A DNA stretch of 53,469 nucleotides. It comes from JAKQLP01 sp964562165 (lineage in GTDB: Bacteria > Patescibacteriota > Dojkabacteria > B142 > OLB20). The translations under genes were made by a program, and so were the position numbers. The notes under the pieces are model-generated. The model had not been told where the DNA came from and did no database searches. It was given only the letters and a program-made list of their open reading frames with translations. This document shows positions 32,881-44,593 of this stretch, one piece after another; positions within the stretch are counted from its first letter, which is position 1, and every line of letters starts with the position of its first letter. The stretch is from assembly GCA_964562165.1 (NCBI GenBank), contig CAZLRZ010000004.1:1-53469 (forward strand). Direction: 5' to 3'.

Positions 32881-32945
32881 CGACTTACAATCAACATTTT
32901 TCATGTTGAAAATACTAGAAATAATCTAGTTCATGGAGGTCCTAT
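32881..32945 (-). repeat. 3' half of the 23S processing stem
   Basis: On the minus strand this flank reads AGGACCTCCATGAACTAGA near the 23S 3' end and TGTAAGTCGT at its far end. Both are complementary to the flank upstream of 23S (36121-36165: TAGTTCATGGAGGTTCCT and ACGACTTACA). The two halves form a long stem around 23S, as expected for RNase III-type processing. Confidence 0.8.
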
Positions 32946-33008
32946 CCAATAGTTACACTTAAAATTAAACTTGCGTCTAATATAAAAGCAACTATTGGAT
33001 TAAAAAAT

Positions 33009-36055
<3,047 letters not shown>

Positions 36056-36120
36056 TTTTTTACAAATTTGAGTAGCGCTAATTAAATTTCATTGAAAATT
36101 AACCGCGCTAAAAAAAAATT

Positions 36121-36165
36121 AGGAACCTCCATGAACTAAATTAGTTCATGTAAGTCGTATTTAAT
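36121..36165 (-). repeat. 5' half of the 23S processing stem
   Basis: Complement of 32881-32945 (see there). Confidence 0.8.
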
Positions 36166-36304
36166 TATCAAAGATCTCAAACCAAAAAAAGGTATCTAAA
36201 CTTTTATAAATCGTCACGCCTTAAATATGTATAACTGTTCGAAGCGGTAGAGGTTTAAACAGCAAGAAAATCTTGAAGCAAACTTACCTTTTCAGGTAAG
36301 AATG

Positions 36305-36334
36305 ATAATATCACAAAAATCAGAATTTTGACAA
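36305..36334 (-). promoter_or_regulatory. 23S-5S promoter
   Basis: On the minus strand: TTGTCA (36329-36334), 18-bp spacer, TATTAT (36305-36310) with extended TGA. The leader between it and 23S carries a CTTACC/GGTAAG hairpin and the 5' processing flank. The 419-bp gap 36056-36474 contains this promoter and leader and the upstream region of the next gene, but no further gene. Confidence 0.7.
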
Positions 36335-36430
36335 GTATTTTAACAAAAGAAATTAAGATAATTTTCAAACATTTTTTACCCCCTACCAGCCTTAAAATCC
36401 AAAGGCCGAAATTGCGGAAATATTGCAAAT

Positions 36431-36462
36431 AATATGAATATCACTTAGATTGTATTCATATT
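36431..36462 (+). promoter_or_regulatory. Inverted repeat around the promoter of the LOG-methyltransferase gene
   Basis: AATATGAATA (36431-36440) and TATTCATATT (36453-36462) are 10-bp perfect arms. A TTGCAA, 17 bp, TAGATT promoter is centred in this region. Likely operator. Confidence 0.45.
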
Positions 36463-36474
36463 AAAAAACTTACT

Positions 36475-37764
36475 ATGCCACCAAACATTGTTCAATTGCC
36501 AAAAGAAAAATCCGTATCCGAAGCGAAGGTTAAAGACAAAGACAAACTAATTGATACCGTTACCTTTTTTGGAGATTCTGCTTTTCCTGAGGATGACGAA
36601 AACTACAAGGCAGCCTGGGAAACAGCGAAATATTTATCCGAACACGGCTACACCATAGTTAATGGAGGAGGCCCCGGTATTATGAAAGCGGCCACAGATG
36701 GAGCTGAATCCGTTAACGGAGAAACAATGGCAATTTATTGGCAACCAAAATTGGCCTCGTTTTTTGAAGGAAGAAATTTGGCAAACGTTACAGATGAATC
36801 AGATACAGCGTCAAACTATCTAATTAGAACTCTTGGTTTAATTGAAAATGGCGACGCATACATAATATTTAAAGGTGGTACTGGAACGATTTCTGAATTT
36901 GGAATGGTTTGGTGTCTCGCGAAACTTTACTATGGAGCCCACAAGCCAGTTATCCTTTTTGGGAAATTTTGGGACAATGTAATCGAAAGTATTCAAAAGA
37001 ACCTAGCCATTGATGAAATTGAGCTTTCGGTCTTAAATCAGGCTAACTCTCCAGAAGAAGTCTTAGACATTCTTGTTAAACACGAAGAAAAACTTAAAAA
37101 AGTATTTCCCAAAAATCGAAAATTTGGATCCGACGAACAAGGCTTCATCCTTGGTGGAGACACCGATTCTAGTAAAAAAACTTATCAGGCATATAACGAA
37201 ATTGCATCAGATTATCACTCAAAACATGCCGGTAAACTTACAGCACAAGTTCAACTTGATGATTTTAGATCGATGGTAAATTCACCAGCACAAGTGCTTG
37301 ATATCGGATCAGGCCCTGGCCATGACGCCAATTACTTATCAGAAAAGTACTCCGTTACGGGCATCGAACTTAGCAAAAGATTTTTTGAAATTGCAAAATA
37401 CGAAAATCCTTCCGTTAATTTTATAAATGGAGACATTACAAAAGTTGAATTAGATAAAAACAAATACAAAGGAATCTGGGCAAGAGATGCATTACATCAT
37501 ATTAAAAAAGAAGATCTCGAAAGTGTTTTCAAAAAAATAGCCGATTCCCTAGTGGAAGGCGGAATCCTATACACTTTAGTTAGAGAAGGTACCGGTGAAA
37601 TTATTGAAGAAGAAAAAACACAATACGCCACAACCGAAAAATTCTTCCACCTATTTTCAGAAGAGGAACTAATTGGATACGCAAGTAGGGCCGGTTTAAA
37701 ACTGGTTAAAACTGAACACACAAAGAGAAGTCACAAATGGATTATTGGAGTATTTAAGAAATAG
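36475..37764 (+). CDS. LOG-family domain fused to class I methyltransferase
   Basis: 429 residues. Residues about 25-190 are a Rossmann-like LOG/lysine-decarboxylase-family domain: VTFFGDSAF, NGGGPGIMKAATDGA (about 63-77), and FKGGTGTISEFGMVW (about 131-145). The usual PGGxGT motif reads KGGTGT. Residues about 235-429 are a SAM-dependent methyltransferase with motif I LDIGSGPGHD (about 276-285), IELSKRFFEIA and GIWARDALHHI. LOG enzymes release free base from nucleoside monophosphates (cytokinin activation in plants). A fusion to a methyltransferase suggests a nucleotide or nucleoside modification, but the substrate is unknown. It is the only plus-strand gene inside the rRNA region and converges on the GNAT gene (11-bp overlap). 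Confidence 0.82.
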   Translation: MPPNIVQLPKEKSVSEAKVKDKDKLIDTVTFFGDSAFPEDDENYKAAWETAKYLSEHGYTIVNGGGPGIMKAATDGAESVNGETMAIYWQPKLASFFEGRNLANVTDESDTASNYLIRTLGLIENGDAYIIFKGGTGTISEFGMVWCLAKLYYGAHKPVILFGKFWDNVIESIQKNLAIDEIELSVLNQANSPEEVLDILVKHEEKLKKVFPKNRKFGSDEQGFILGGDTDSSKKTYQAYNEIASDYHSKHAGKLTAQVQLDDFRSMVNSPAQVLDIGSGPGHDANYLSEKYSVTGIELSKRFFEIAKYENPSVNFINGDITKVELDKNKYKGIWARDALHHIKKEDLESVFKKIADSLVEGGILYTLVREGTGEIIEEEKTQYATTEKFFHLFSEEELIGYASRAGLKLVKTEHTKRSHKWIIGVFKK

Positions 37765-38341
37765 ACTTCACCAATAATACACTTTGGTAATCTTTTAAGC
37801 CGTAAAGCTCAGTCTTTTTTAACTCGGCCACAACTTTAAATCCATTTTTTTTATGGAAATGAAGTGATGGCTTATTTGGGATAGGATTAGTCGCAACAAA
37901 AGAGAAAATGTTTCTCCTTTGTAGCCTAATCGCTTCGGCCTTAACAGTTTTATAAAGTTGTTGGCCAATTCCTTGATTTGCAAAGTCTCTACTTACAAGT
38001 AATCCCCCAAGTTCAAAATGTGGTTCGTGTAAGTATTCGGCTTTGAACTTTTCATCAATCCAAACGATACCACCGGTAATGTTTCTTCTAACAAAATCTT
38101 CATCATGCCCTTCTTCTATACGAATGTACCCGATAATTTGGTTGTCGTCTGAAAAGGCAAGATAAATTTTCCCTAAAAATTTTTCAAGGAATTTATCATC
38201 AACACCACCTATTAGATAACCTTCGTTTTCTAGCTTTTTTGTGTATTCCGAAGAATCGCACTTAGATATATCAATGATATTGTCATTAATAAAGGCAGAT
38301 AAGGCTAATAAGTCTTTAGCCTCAGCTTTTTTAATTAGCAT
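37754..38341 (-). CDS. GNAT N-acetyltransferase
   Basis: 195 residues with the GNAT fold. It has YLAFSDDNQIIGYIRIEEGH and FELGGLLVSRDFANQGIGQQ (acetyl-CoA pyrophosphate loop region QGIGQQLY), followed by NIFSFVATNPIPNKPSLHFH and KKNGFKVVAEL. It transfers an acetyl group from acetyl-CoA to an unknown amine. Its 3' end overlaps the LOG-methyltransferase gene by 11 bp on the other strand. It starts 5 bp below the TM protein at 38347 on the same strand. Confidence 0.85.
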   Translation of the reverse strand: MLIKKAEAKDLLALSAFINDNIIDISKCDSSEYTKKLENEGYLIGGVDDKFLEKFLGKIYLAFSDDNQIIGYIRIEEGHDEDFVRRNITGGIVWIDEKFKAEYLHEPHFELGGLLVSRDFANQGIGQQLYKTVKAEAIRLQRRNIFSFVATNPIPNKPSLHFHKKNGFKVVAELKKTELYGLKDYQSVLLVKSIS

Positions 38342-38346
38342 AAAGT

Positions 38347-39036
38347 TTATTTGAATCTTAAAGTACTAATCATTATATCAAACTTTGATTCATTCCCATC
38401 ATAAGTATTGTTACTACCTATCAAATTAACAACAAATTCCTTTGATCCAACCTTCACATAACCCAGCTTGGTATAGCTTCCGGTCTGTAACTCATTATCT
38501 TTAAATTTTCCTTCAATTACTAGCCAACTGTTGCCATCAATGGATTGGCTAACCTGACTATAGCCCGGTTCTAATTGAGTAATATAGTCACTGTTCCATG
38601 CTGAAGCGCTTTGTAATTGAGAAATGCTTAATTTGCCGGCATATTCGGATGCTGCGGGCAATTGATTTGGATCTAAGCCCAAGGTTGCAGGTGAAAAATA
38701 TCTAAACCACCAGCCATTTGGTCTATAAACCGTATATGGCAAGAAACTCATAGTATCTAACAACTTCCAATCTGCTGGAGGAGTAACCTCTGCAATAGGA
38801 GTCGTTGTTACAATTGTAGTTGTTGGAGCAACTGTTTTTGTTACACTTGCTGTAGCTGTTGCGGTTGTATTTGGAGACGCAGTTACATCAACATCATTTT
38901 CTACAGGTGTTGGAGTAGGTTCGTTGATAACATTTACTTGATTTGGAGCTACTAATAAATAGTACATTAATCCAAAACCTAAAACGGCAACGACAATGAC
39001 TACCAAAATAGAAACAAGAGTATTTGCTTGCTTCAT
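38347..39036 (-). CDS. TM-anchored protein with Thr/Pro-rich linker (family member 1)
   Basis: 229 residues. TM helix about 8-28, then a Thr/Pro/Ser/Ala linker (about 40-90), then a compact beta-rich domain (about 95-229) with VYRPNGWWFRY and an ending DIMISTLRFK. The same three-part layout, with a C-terminal ending of the form V/L-K-S/T-hydrophobic, is seen at 40188-41051 and 44006-44593. I suspect a PsbP-like fold but cannot verify it. The protein is probably exposed outside. It is in a run of minus-strand genes inside the rRNA spacer. Confidence 0.7.
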   Translation of the reverse strand: MKQANTLVSILVVIVVAVLGFGLMYYLLVAPNQVNVINEPTPTPVENDVDVTASPNTTATATASVTKTVAPTTTIVTTTPIAEVTPPADWKLLDTMSFLPYTVYRPNGWWFRYFSPATLGLDPNQLPAASEYAGKLSISQLQSASAWNSDYITQLEPGYSQVSQSIDGNSWLVIEGKFKDNELQTGSYTKLGYVKVGSKEFVVNLIGSNNTYDGNESKFDIMISTLRFK

Positions 39037-39124
39037 AATTTAAAAAGACTAAAAAATAATCTAATAATTGTATTGTAGTTAATTTTTAGAGATAAGCCAA
39101 GCTTTTAAAAGAAATCTAAGTTTG

Positions 39125-39511
39125 TTAGGGGGTAGATTCTTGAATTGACAAATTTTTTGAGTTTAATAATTCTAACAATTGGGGATCTATTGAAGTTACA
39201 TCTACATTGCCCTGCCGCATCTCACGTAAGATTTGGGATAAATAGATGTCTAAATCTGAATTTGATTCACCATTTTTTATATGGTTTAATAACATTTTTT
39301 GGGTTTCAGGAACAATAGTAGTTTTTCCAGGATTTTGTAAATCTGCAAAGGTTTTATTTGCTTCTGCCATTTTAGCATCCAAATCTTTTGGTACATTTCC
39401 ATTTTCAATCTGTTCCAAATATAAATCTGCTGGATCTGCTGGATCTGCTGGATCTGTTGGATCTGTTGGATCTGTTGTAACTTCTAACTCTCGTTGGGGA
39501 TTTTCATTCAT
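39125..39511 (-). CDS. Small acidic protein with Asp-Pro-Ala repeats
   Basis: 128 residues. Near the N-terminus a tract DPTDPTDPADPADPADP is encoded by 9-bp tandem DNA repeats (about 39425-39477), so its length could vary between strains. The rest (EQIENGNVPKDLDAKMAEAN and IYLSQILREMRQGNVD) is helical and charged. No known family, no signal, no TM. It lies between the TM protein (38347) and tRNA-Ala(TGC) on the same strand. Confidence 0.55.
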   Translation of the reverse strand: MNENPQRELEVTTDPTDPTDPADPADPADLYLEQIENGNVPKDLDAKMAEANKTFADLQNPGKTTIVPETQKMLLNHIKNGESNSDLDIYLSQILREMRQGNVDVTSIDPQLLELLNSKNLSIQESTP

Positions 39512-39597
39512 ACTTGTTTACTTTTTTCTATTTTAATTCAATATAAAAAGCATTTAAATACCTTGTGTGTTTTTTTGAAAATATTTTAGAAAGATCT

Positions 39598-39673
39598 TGG
39601 TGGAGCTGGGGAGATTCGAACTCCCTACCTTTTCATTGCAAATGAAACGTTCTACCAAGTGAACTACAGCCCC
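39598..39673 (-). tRNA. tRNA-Ala (TGC)
   Basis: On the minus strand: acceptor GGGGCTG/CAGCTCC, anticodon stem TTTCA/TGAAA with loop TTTGCAA (anticodon TGC), and an encoded CCA (39598-39600). It is one of the two tRNAs normally found between 16S and 23S. Confidence 0.96.
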
Positions 39674-39686
39674 TTAAACTTAATTG

Positions 39687-39908
39687 TTATTTTAGTTCTT
39701 TGTAATATACCATAACCGTTTCCAATATTATCATACCCTTGGCATTTGATTGTTGATATTGTACATCAAGGACTTCAATTTCAATACCATCTTTACTTAA
39801 AAAATCGTTAACATCTTGTTCTAAATGTGCGAACTTATTTTCACCAGAGCCAAATATATTTGAAACTGTTCTTTGCACATTGTAAGTAAATAGTTTGATT
39901 TTTTTCAT
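39687..39908 (-). CDS. Small protein, Cse60-like, between tRNA-Ile and tRNA-Ala
   Basis: 73 residues beginning MKKIKLFTYNVQRTVSN, with HLEQDVNDFLSKDGIEIEV, LDVQYQQ and VMVYYKELK. The layout (a short strand, a helix with LExDVNDFL, then VLDVQYQ and a VMVYYK end) resembles the small Cse60 family of Bacillus, but the match is from memory. The gene sits 18 bp after tRNA-Ile and 13 bp before tRNA-Ala on the same strand, so it interrupts the tRNA pair. No Shine-Dalgarno sequence. Confidence 0.6.
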   Translation of the reverse strand: MKKIKLFTYNVQRTVSNIFGSGENKFAHLEQDVNDFLSKDGIEIEVLDVQYQQSNAKGMIILETVMVYYKELK

Positions 39909-39926
39909 AATTTTTAAAAAAGATTA

Positions 39927-40003
39927 TGGTGAGCCAGAATGGAGTCGAACCATTGACCCCGGTCTTATCAGGACCGTGCTCTAACCAACTGAGCTACTGG
40001 CTC
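39927..40003 (-). tRNA. tRNA-Ile (GAT)
   Basis: On the minus strand: acceptor GAGCCAG/CTGGCTC, anticodon loop CTGATAA (anticodon GAT), T-loop TTCGACT and encoded CCA (39927-39929). It is the second of the tRNA pair typical of the 16S-23S spacer. Confidence 0.97.
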
Positions 40004-40045
40004 AAAAAATGCTGTTCTATACAGCGTTTATAAAAGAACAAATTT

Positions 40046-40074
40046 ATTATAGCTTAAAGCTTTAATTGTGCCAA
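40046..40074 (-). promoter_or_regulatory. tRNA-Ile promoter
   Basis: On the minus strand: TTGGCA (40069-40074), 17-bp spacer, TATAAT (40046-40051). It lets the tRNA-Ile/73-residue gene/tRNA-Ala set be transcribed without 16S. Confidence 0.7.
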
Positions 40075-40187
40075 GATTATATCAGAAAGAAGTCTTATAA
40101 CAATAGTGATCCTGAACATAAATCCTAGCAGGATTAGTTAATTATAGTTCCTTTACACTCCCCTAATTAAAACGGGAGCCCTTTTAC

Positions 40188-41051
40188 TTAATAAATAAAT
40201 TCAAAAGTTTTTAATGTTTCGAGCATATTATTACTAAAAGGCTCTCTAATACCAAGGGCAAAAACTAATTGGTCTTTTTTGGAAAGTATACCAAGAGCTT
40301 CAGCAGGCCCAAAGATACCACCATTATTGTCATTGCAGGTGTAGGTAACATCAACAGTAGCTTTATTCCATGTATAAGTACCCAGCTTTAGATATGAGTG
40401 CTTAACAGAATCTTTCCATTCATTTATAGAAGGAATACAGTCATGTGCCTGCAATTCCATCGCGGTAAGACTTTTTAGTGTATCTGAGCCAGCCAATTTA
40501 TAGCCAGGAGCTCTAATATAATAAGATTTGGCATTTGTTGCAATATCTCCTTCAAACACTTCAACTAAGATTCCTCCATTTCCTACCTCATAACTTGCAC
40601 GAACACTCATGCCTTCCGGATATCTAAAGTGAAATTCAGAAAGCAATCCTTTTTCTGGTTTAGCGCCATAAATATATGCAGTCCTACTATCGAAGACATT
40701 CCAATCAGGATGTGCAGAAAAATTTGAGATTGTTGGAGAAATAGTTGGTAAAGCCGTAGATGTTGTAACAGGTTCGTCTGTTGCCGTAATTGAAACCGTA
40801 TTAGTAACCTCAACATCATCTGTCGTGACAACAGTCGAAGTAGGTGTGACTTTAATTAAATTATCGTTATTTTGATCTTTAGGTAAAATTGCTATTAATA
40901 ATATGACCACCAGGAGTAAAAACAGTCCTACAATAATACCAATTATTAAAAGAGTATTATTCGTTTTGTTTGAAGGTGATTTTTGAACATCGGATGACAA
41001 AATATTTGTCGATTCTGATGGTTTATCGGGTAATATTTCCTGAGGATCCAT
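40188..41051 (-). CDS. TM-anchored protein with Thr-rich linker (family member 2)
   Basis: 287 residues. A cytosolic N-tail of about 30 residues is followed by a TM helix (about 34-56: LLIIGIIVGLFLLLVVILLI), a Thr/Ser/Val/Pro linker (about 65-110), and a beta-rich domain (about 115-287) with EFHFRYPEGMSV and a C-terminal ETLKTFEFIY. A Cys pair at about 204 and 236 may form a disulfide. Same architecture as 38347-39036 and 44006-44593. It lies between the 16S terminator and tRNA-Ile. No known function. Confidence 0.7.
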   Translation of the reverse strand: MDPQEILPDKPSESTNILSSDVQKSPSNKTNNTLLIIGIIVGLFLLLVVILLIAILPKDQNNDNLIKVTPTSTVVTTDDVEVTNTVSITATDEPVTTSTALPTISPTISNFSAHPDWNVFDSRTAYIYGAKPEKGLLSEFHFRYPEGMSVRASYEVGNGGILVEVFEGDIATNAKSYYIRAPGYKLAGSDTLKSLTAMELQAHDCIPSINEWKDSVKHSYLKLGTYTWNKATVDVTYTCNDNNGGIFGPAEALGILSKKDQLVFALGIREPFSNNMLETLKTFEFIY

Positions 41052-41104
41052 AGATTAATTTATAAAAAATATCTAAGAAATTCTAACAGGATTAATTATC
41101 TTAA

Positions 41105-41134
41105 GCAAAAAAACAAAAAACCACCTTACGGTGG
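41105..41134 (-). terminator. Terminator after 16S rRNA
   Basis: On the minus strand, CCACC GTAA GGTGG is followed by T6 and more T. It lies about 110 nt below the 16S 3' end and so ends the 16S transcript before the protein genes. Confidence 0.75.
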
Positions 41135-41150
41135 ATTATTGTTTTTAGAA

Positions 41151-41175
41151 TTTAACAACTGAAAAAGGTAGCAGA
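41151..41175 (-). repeat. 3' half of the 16S processing stem
   Basis: 25 nt complementary to 42858-42882 with one G-U pair. The two flank 16S and form an RNase III-type stem. Confidence 0.85.
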
Positions 41176-41244
41176 AAGTCAACGCCTTGTGAGTATTCTT
41201 TTCGTACACTTAATAAACAAAGTGTTTATAATCTAACTCCTTAG

Positions 41245-42748
<1,504 letters not shown>

Positions 42749-42857
42749 ATGTTTTGTTCATTTCTGATTTGAAAAAATCAGAAAATAAGATCTGGTTATT
42801 TTAATTACCGAATTGACGTTGACTTCAATTTTACAATGGTATTAACAAAGTAAAATC

Positions 42858-42882
42858 TCTGCCACCTTTTTCAGTTGTTAAA
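42858..42882 (-). repeat. 5' half of the 16S processing stem
   Basis: Complement of 41151-41175 (see there). Confidence 0.85.
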
Positions 42883-42924
42883 GAGCAATGGAAAATTGAT
42901 ATTGAAGTATCAATATGCAAAATG

Positions 42925-42954
42925 ATTTTAGCAAACCATTCCGACTTTCGTCAA
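42925..42954 (-). promoter_or_regulatory. 16S promoter
   Basis: On the minus strand: TTGACG (42949-42954), 18-bp spacer, TAAAAT (42925-42930) with extended TGC. It sits about 180 bp above the 16S 5' end. The 220-bp gap 42749-42968 holds this promoter and the leader only. Confidence 0.65.
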
Positions 42955-42968
42955 TACATTACCGTTTT

Positions 42969-43436
42969 TTATTTCTTTTTCTTTTTAGGTAAGTACTGTG
43001 CGTAATTATTACCTACTTTCTCTTCTAAATCAAGTGCTTTAACGGATTCTTTCCTGAAAAAGTTTTTCGACTTCAAAAATGCAAAGACAAGATTGGCAAG
43101 ATTAATGAATAACAGCAAGTAAATCCAGATCCTCATACTGACATAGGCAACATTTTGAGTTCTCAAGAAAATTATCAACATATAGAGAATCCAAAGCCCT
43201 AAAGATATTTTTAAGTGTCGAGAGAATACTTTTCGAGTTAGTTTTTCAATGTAAAATCTATCTCTTCTCTTCTTTAAGAGCCAAATAAAGAATATTGTGA
43301 CGACTATTGAAAGCAATCCGATTAAAACTGCCCAGGCTTGGAACTTAAAATCCTGAGGAAGGATATTAAAATAGTATTCATTATCTGTTAATGGATGAAG
43401 GGTGAATTCAAAAATGCGACCGTCTATTTCGTTCAT
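42969..43436 (-). CDS. Hypothetical three-TM membrane protein
   Basis: 155 residues. TM segments at about 33-55 (FQAWAVLIGLLSIVVTIFF), 75-95 and 103-120, with a basic connecting loop KKRRDRFYIEKLTRKVFSRH and a Lys-rich tail ending KKKKK. No known family. It lies directly upstream of the 16S promoter on the same strand, but the promoter and leader separate them. Confidence 0.65.
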   Translation of the reverse strand: MNEIDGRIFEFTLHPLTDNEYYFNILPQDFKFQAWAVLIGLLSIVVTIFFIWLLKKRRDRFYIEKLTRKVFSRHLKISLGLWILYMLIIFLRTQNVAYVSMRIWIYLLLFINLANLVFAFLKSKNFFRKESVKALDLEEKVGNNYAQYLPKKKKK

Positions 43437-43491
43437 TGGATTTTGATTTAAAAGTTATTTTTTATTATAACAAACGAAGCTAAGAATAAAA

Positions 43492-43522
43492 AAGCCCCTC
43501 AAAGGATACCTTTGAGGGGCTT
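43492..43522. terminator. Bidirectional terminator
   Basis: 14-bp perfect arms 43492-43505 and 43509-43522 around ATA. A T tract follows on the minus strand, ending the gene at 43545. Confidence 0.9.
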
Positions 43523-43544
43523 AAATTTTACTTTATTTGATGAA

Positions 43545-43883
43545 TTATTTAATTAATTTATCAAAATATTCACCAACTACTGGTAATTTGTAGTCTGCAA
43601 CATTGTTCAATGCTTTAATTAAAAGCATAATCCAAGCAACTGTTGGGACGATTGAAATTACAAATCCGATACATGAACCAATTACAGGAATTATAAATGA
43701 TAAGATCATCGAAATAATAAATGAGACGACCGACAATGCTAAGACTGCGTTACTCTGCTTTGCGTAATGCTTTACGATTGCTGATGCATCAGGCATTGCA
43801 TAGTAAATAATTAGACCGACTAAAGGTAAAGTTGCAACTGCTGCCATTACTTTGTCATCGGACTTTGGAGTGGACTCTGTCAT
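43545..43883 (-). CDS. DUF4870-like small membrane protein
   Basis: 112 residues from the ATG at 43883. An ATG nine codons earlier would add MIIFYIYKY and is less likely. Three TM segments are visible: MAAVATLPLVGLIIYYA, SVVSFIISMILSFIIP and SIVPTVAWIMLLIKAL. VKHYAKQSNAVLALSVV sits between them. The layout (AIVKHYAKQ, then GSCIGFVISIV) resembles the DUF4870/Tic20-type small membrane proteins of bacteria. Function unknown. A good terminator follows. The length is close to that family. Confidence 0.7.
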   Translation of the reverse strand: MTESTPKSDDKVMAAVATLPLVGLIIYYAMPDASAIVKHYAKQSNAVLALSVVSFIISMILSFIIPVIGSCIGFVISIVPTVAWIMLLIKALNNVADYKLPVVGEYFDKLIK

Positions 43884-43969
43884 GTATTTGTAAATATAAA
43901 AAATTATCACTTAGAGTATAGAAATCCATCATCGACCTGTCAAGTAGAAAAACATAAGCCTCGGTGATT

Positions 43970-43999
43970 TTGCCCAACCTCATTTTTTTAAGCTATAAT
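43970..43999 (+). promoter_or_regulatory. Promoter giving a leaderless mRNA
   Basis: TTGCCC (43970-43975), 18 bp, TATAAT (43994-43999). The expected start is at the ATG at 44006, so that gene is leaderless. This rules out the ATG at 43964. Confidence 0.65.
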
Positions 44000-44005
44000 A
44001 AAAAC

Positions 44006-44593
44006 ATGAAATTAGAAAAGATCTCCTACAAACAAATGACTAAAGCCTTTATCGGCTTAAATGTGTTTATTCTTTTTACTGTAATACTCTTTTTAAATTT
44101 ATCTCTAAAACCTAAAGATTCGCAAGATCCCCCAGCAGTATTAGGGAATCAAACTGAAGAGATGCCTTTAAAAACAAAGGAATTTGAGACTTCGGTTTCT
44201 AAACTTTCGTTCGATTATCCTGAAATTTTTGGAGAAGCTAGATCAATTACACAGCCTAGCCCCTGTAAATCCGAAGAACTTATCGAAAACATAACTTTTT
44301 CAAATTACCCGGACTTCATTGTCAGCATTAACGTTTGCAACTTTGCCCAGGATTCGTTTTTAAATGAAAACGAGTTTTCAGTTTTAAATGACGAAAAAAC
44401 AATTAAATTTATTTGTGACTTTGAAGAAAACTATAAGTTCCAAGGATATACAAGCTTCACAGCTAAATCGACAACGTCCAATAAGCCACTTTCACTAATC
44501 AAAGCGCTTTTTAATGAGAAAGAAACTTCTAGGGAAGAAATTCAGGAATATGTAAACACGGTTGTAAAATCCATCGAATTTAATCGAGACTAA
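44006..44593 (+). CDS. TM-anchored protein (family member 3)
   Basis: 195 residues from the ATG at 44006 (promoter evidence). A TM helix lies at about 16-36 (AFIGLNVFILFTVILFLNLS). A short Pro/Asp linker and a domain at about 60-195 follow, with KLSFDYPEIF and the end VVKSIEFNRD. It resembles the other two members (38347, 40188) in layout and in the C-terminal VVKSIEF-type strand, though the linker is shorter and the sequence is poorly conserved. It contains three Cys (SPCKSEE, NVCNF, FICDF). It ends 4 bp inside the DNA ligase gene on the other strand. Confidence 0.65.
   Translation: MKLEKISYKQMTKAFIGLNVFILFTVILFLNLSLKPKDSQDPPAVLGNQTEEMPLKTKEFETSVSKLSFDYPEIFGEARSITQPSPCKSEELIENITFSNYPDFIVSINVCNFAQDSFLNENEFSVLNDEKTIKFICDFEENYKFQGYTSFTAKSTTSNKPLSLIKALFNEKETSREEIQEYVNTVVKSIEFNRD

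Noticed and set aside
39421..39480. CRISPR array
   Set aside because: The repeats are contiguous 9-bp units in frame in a coding region, without spacers.
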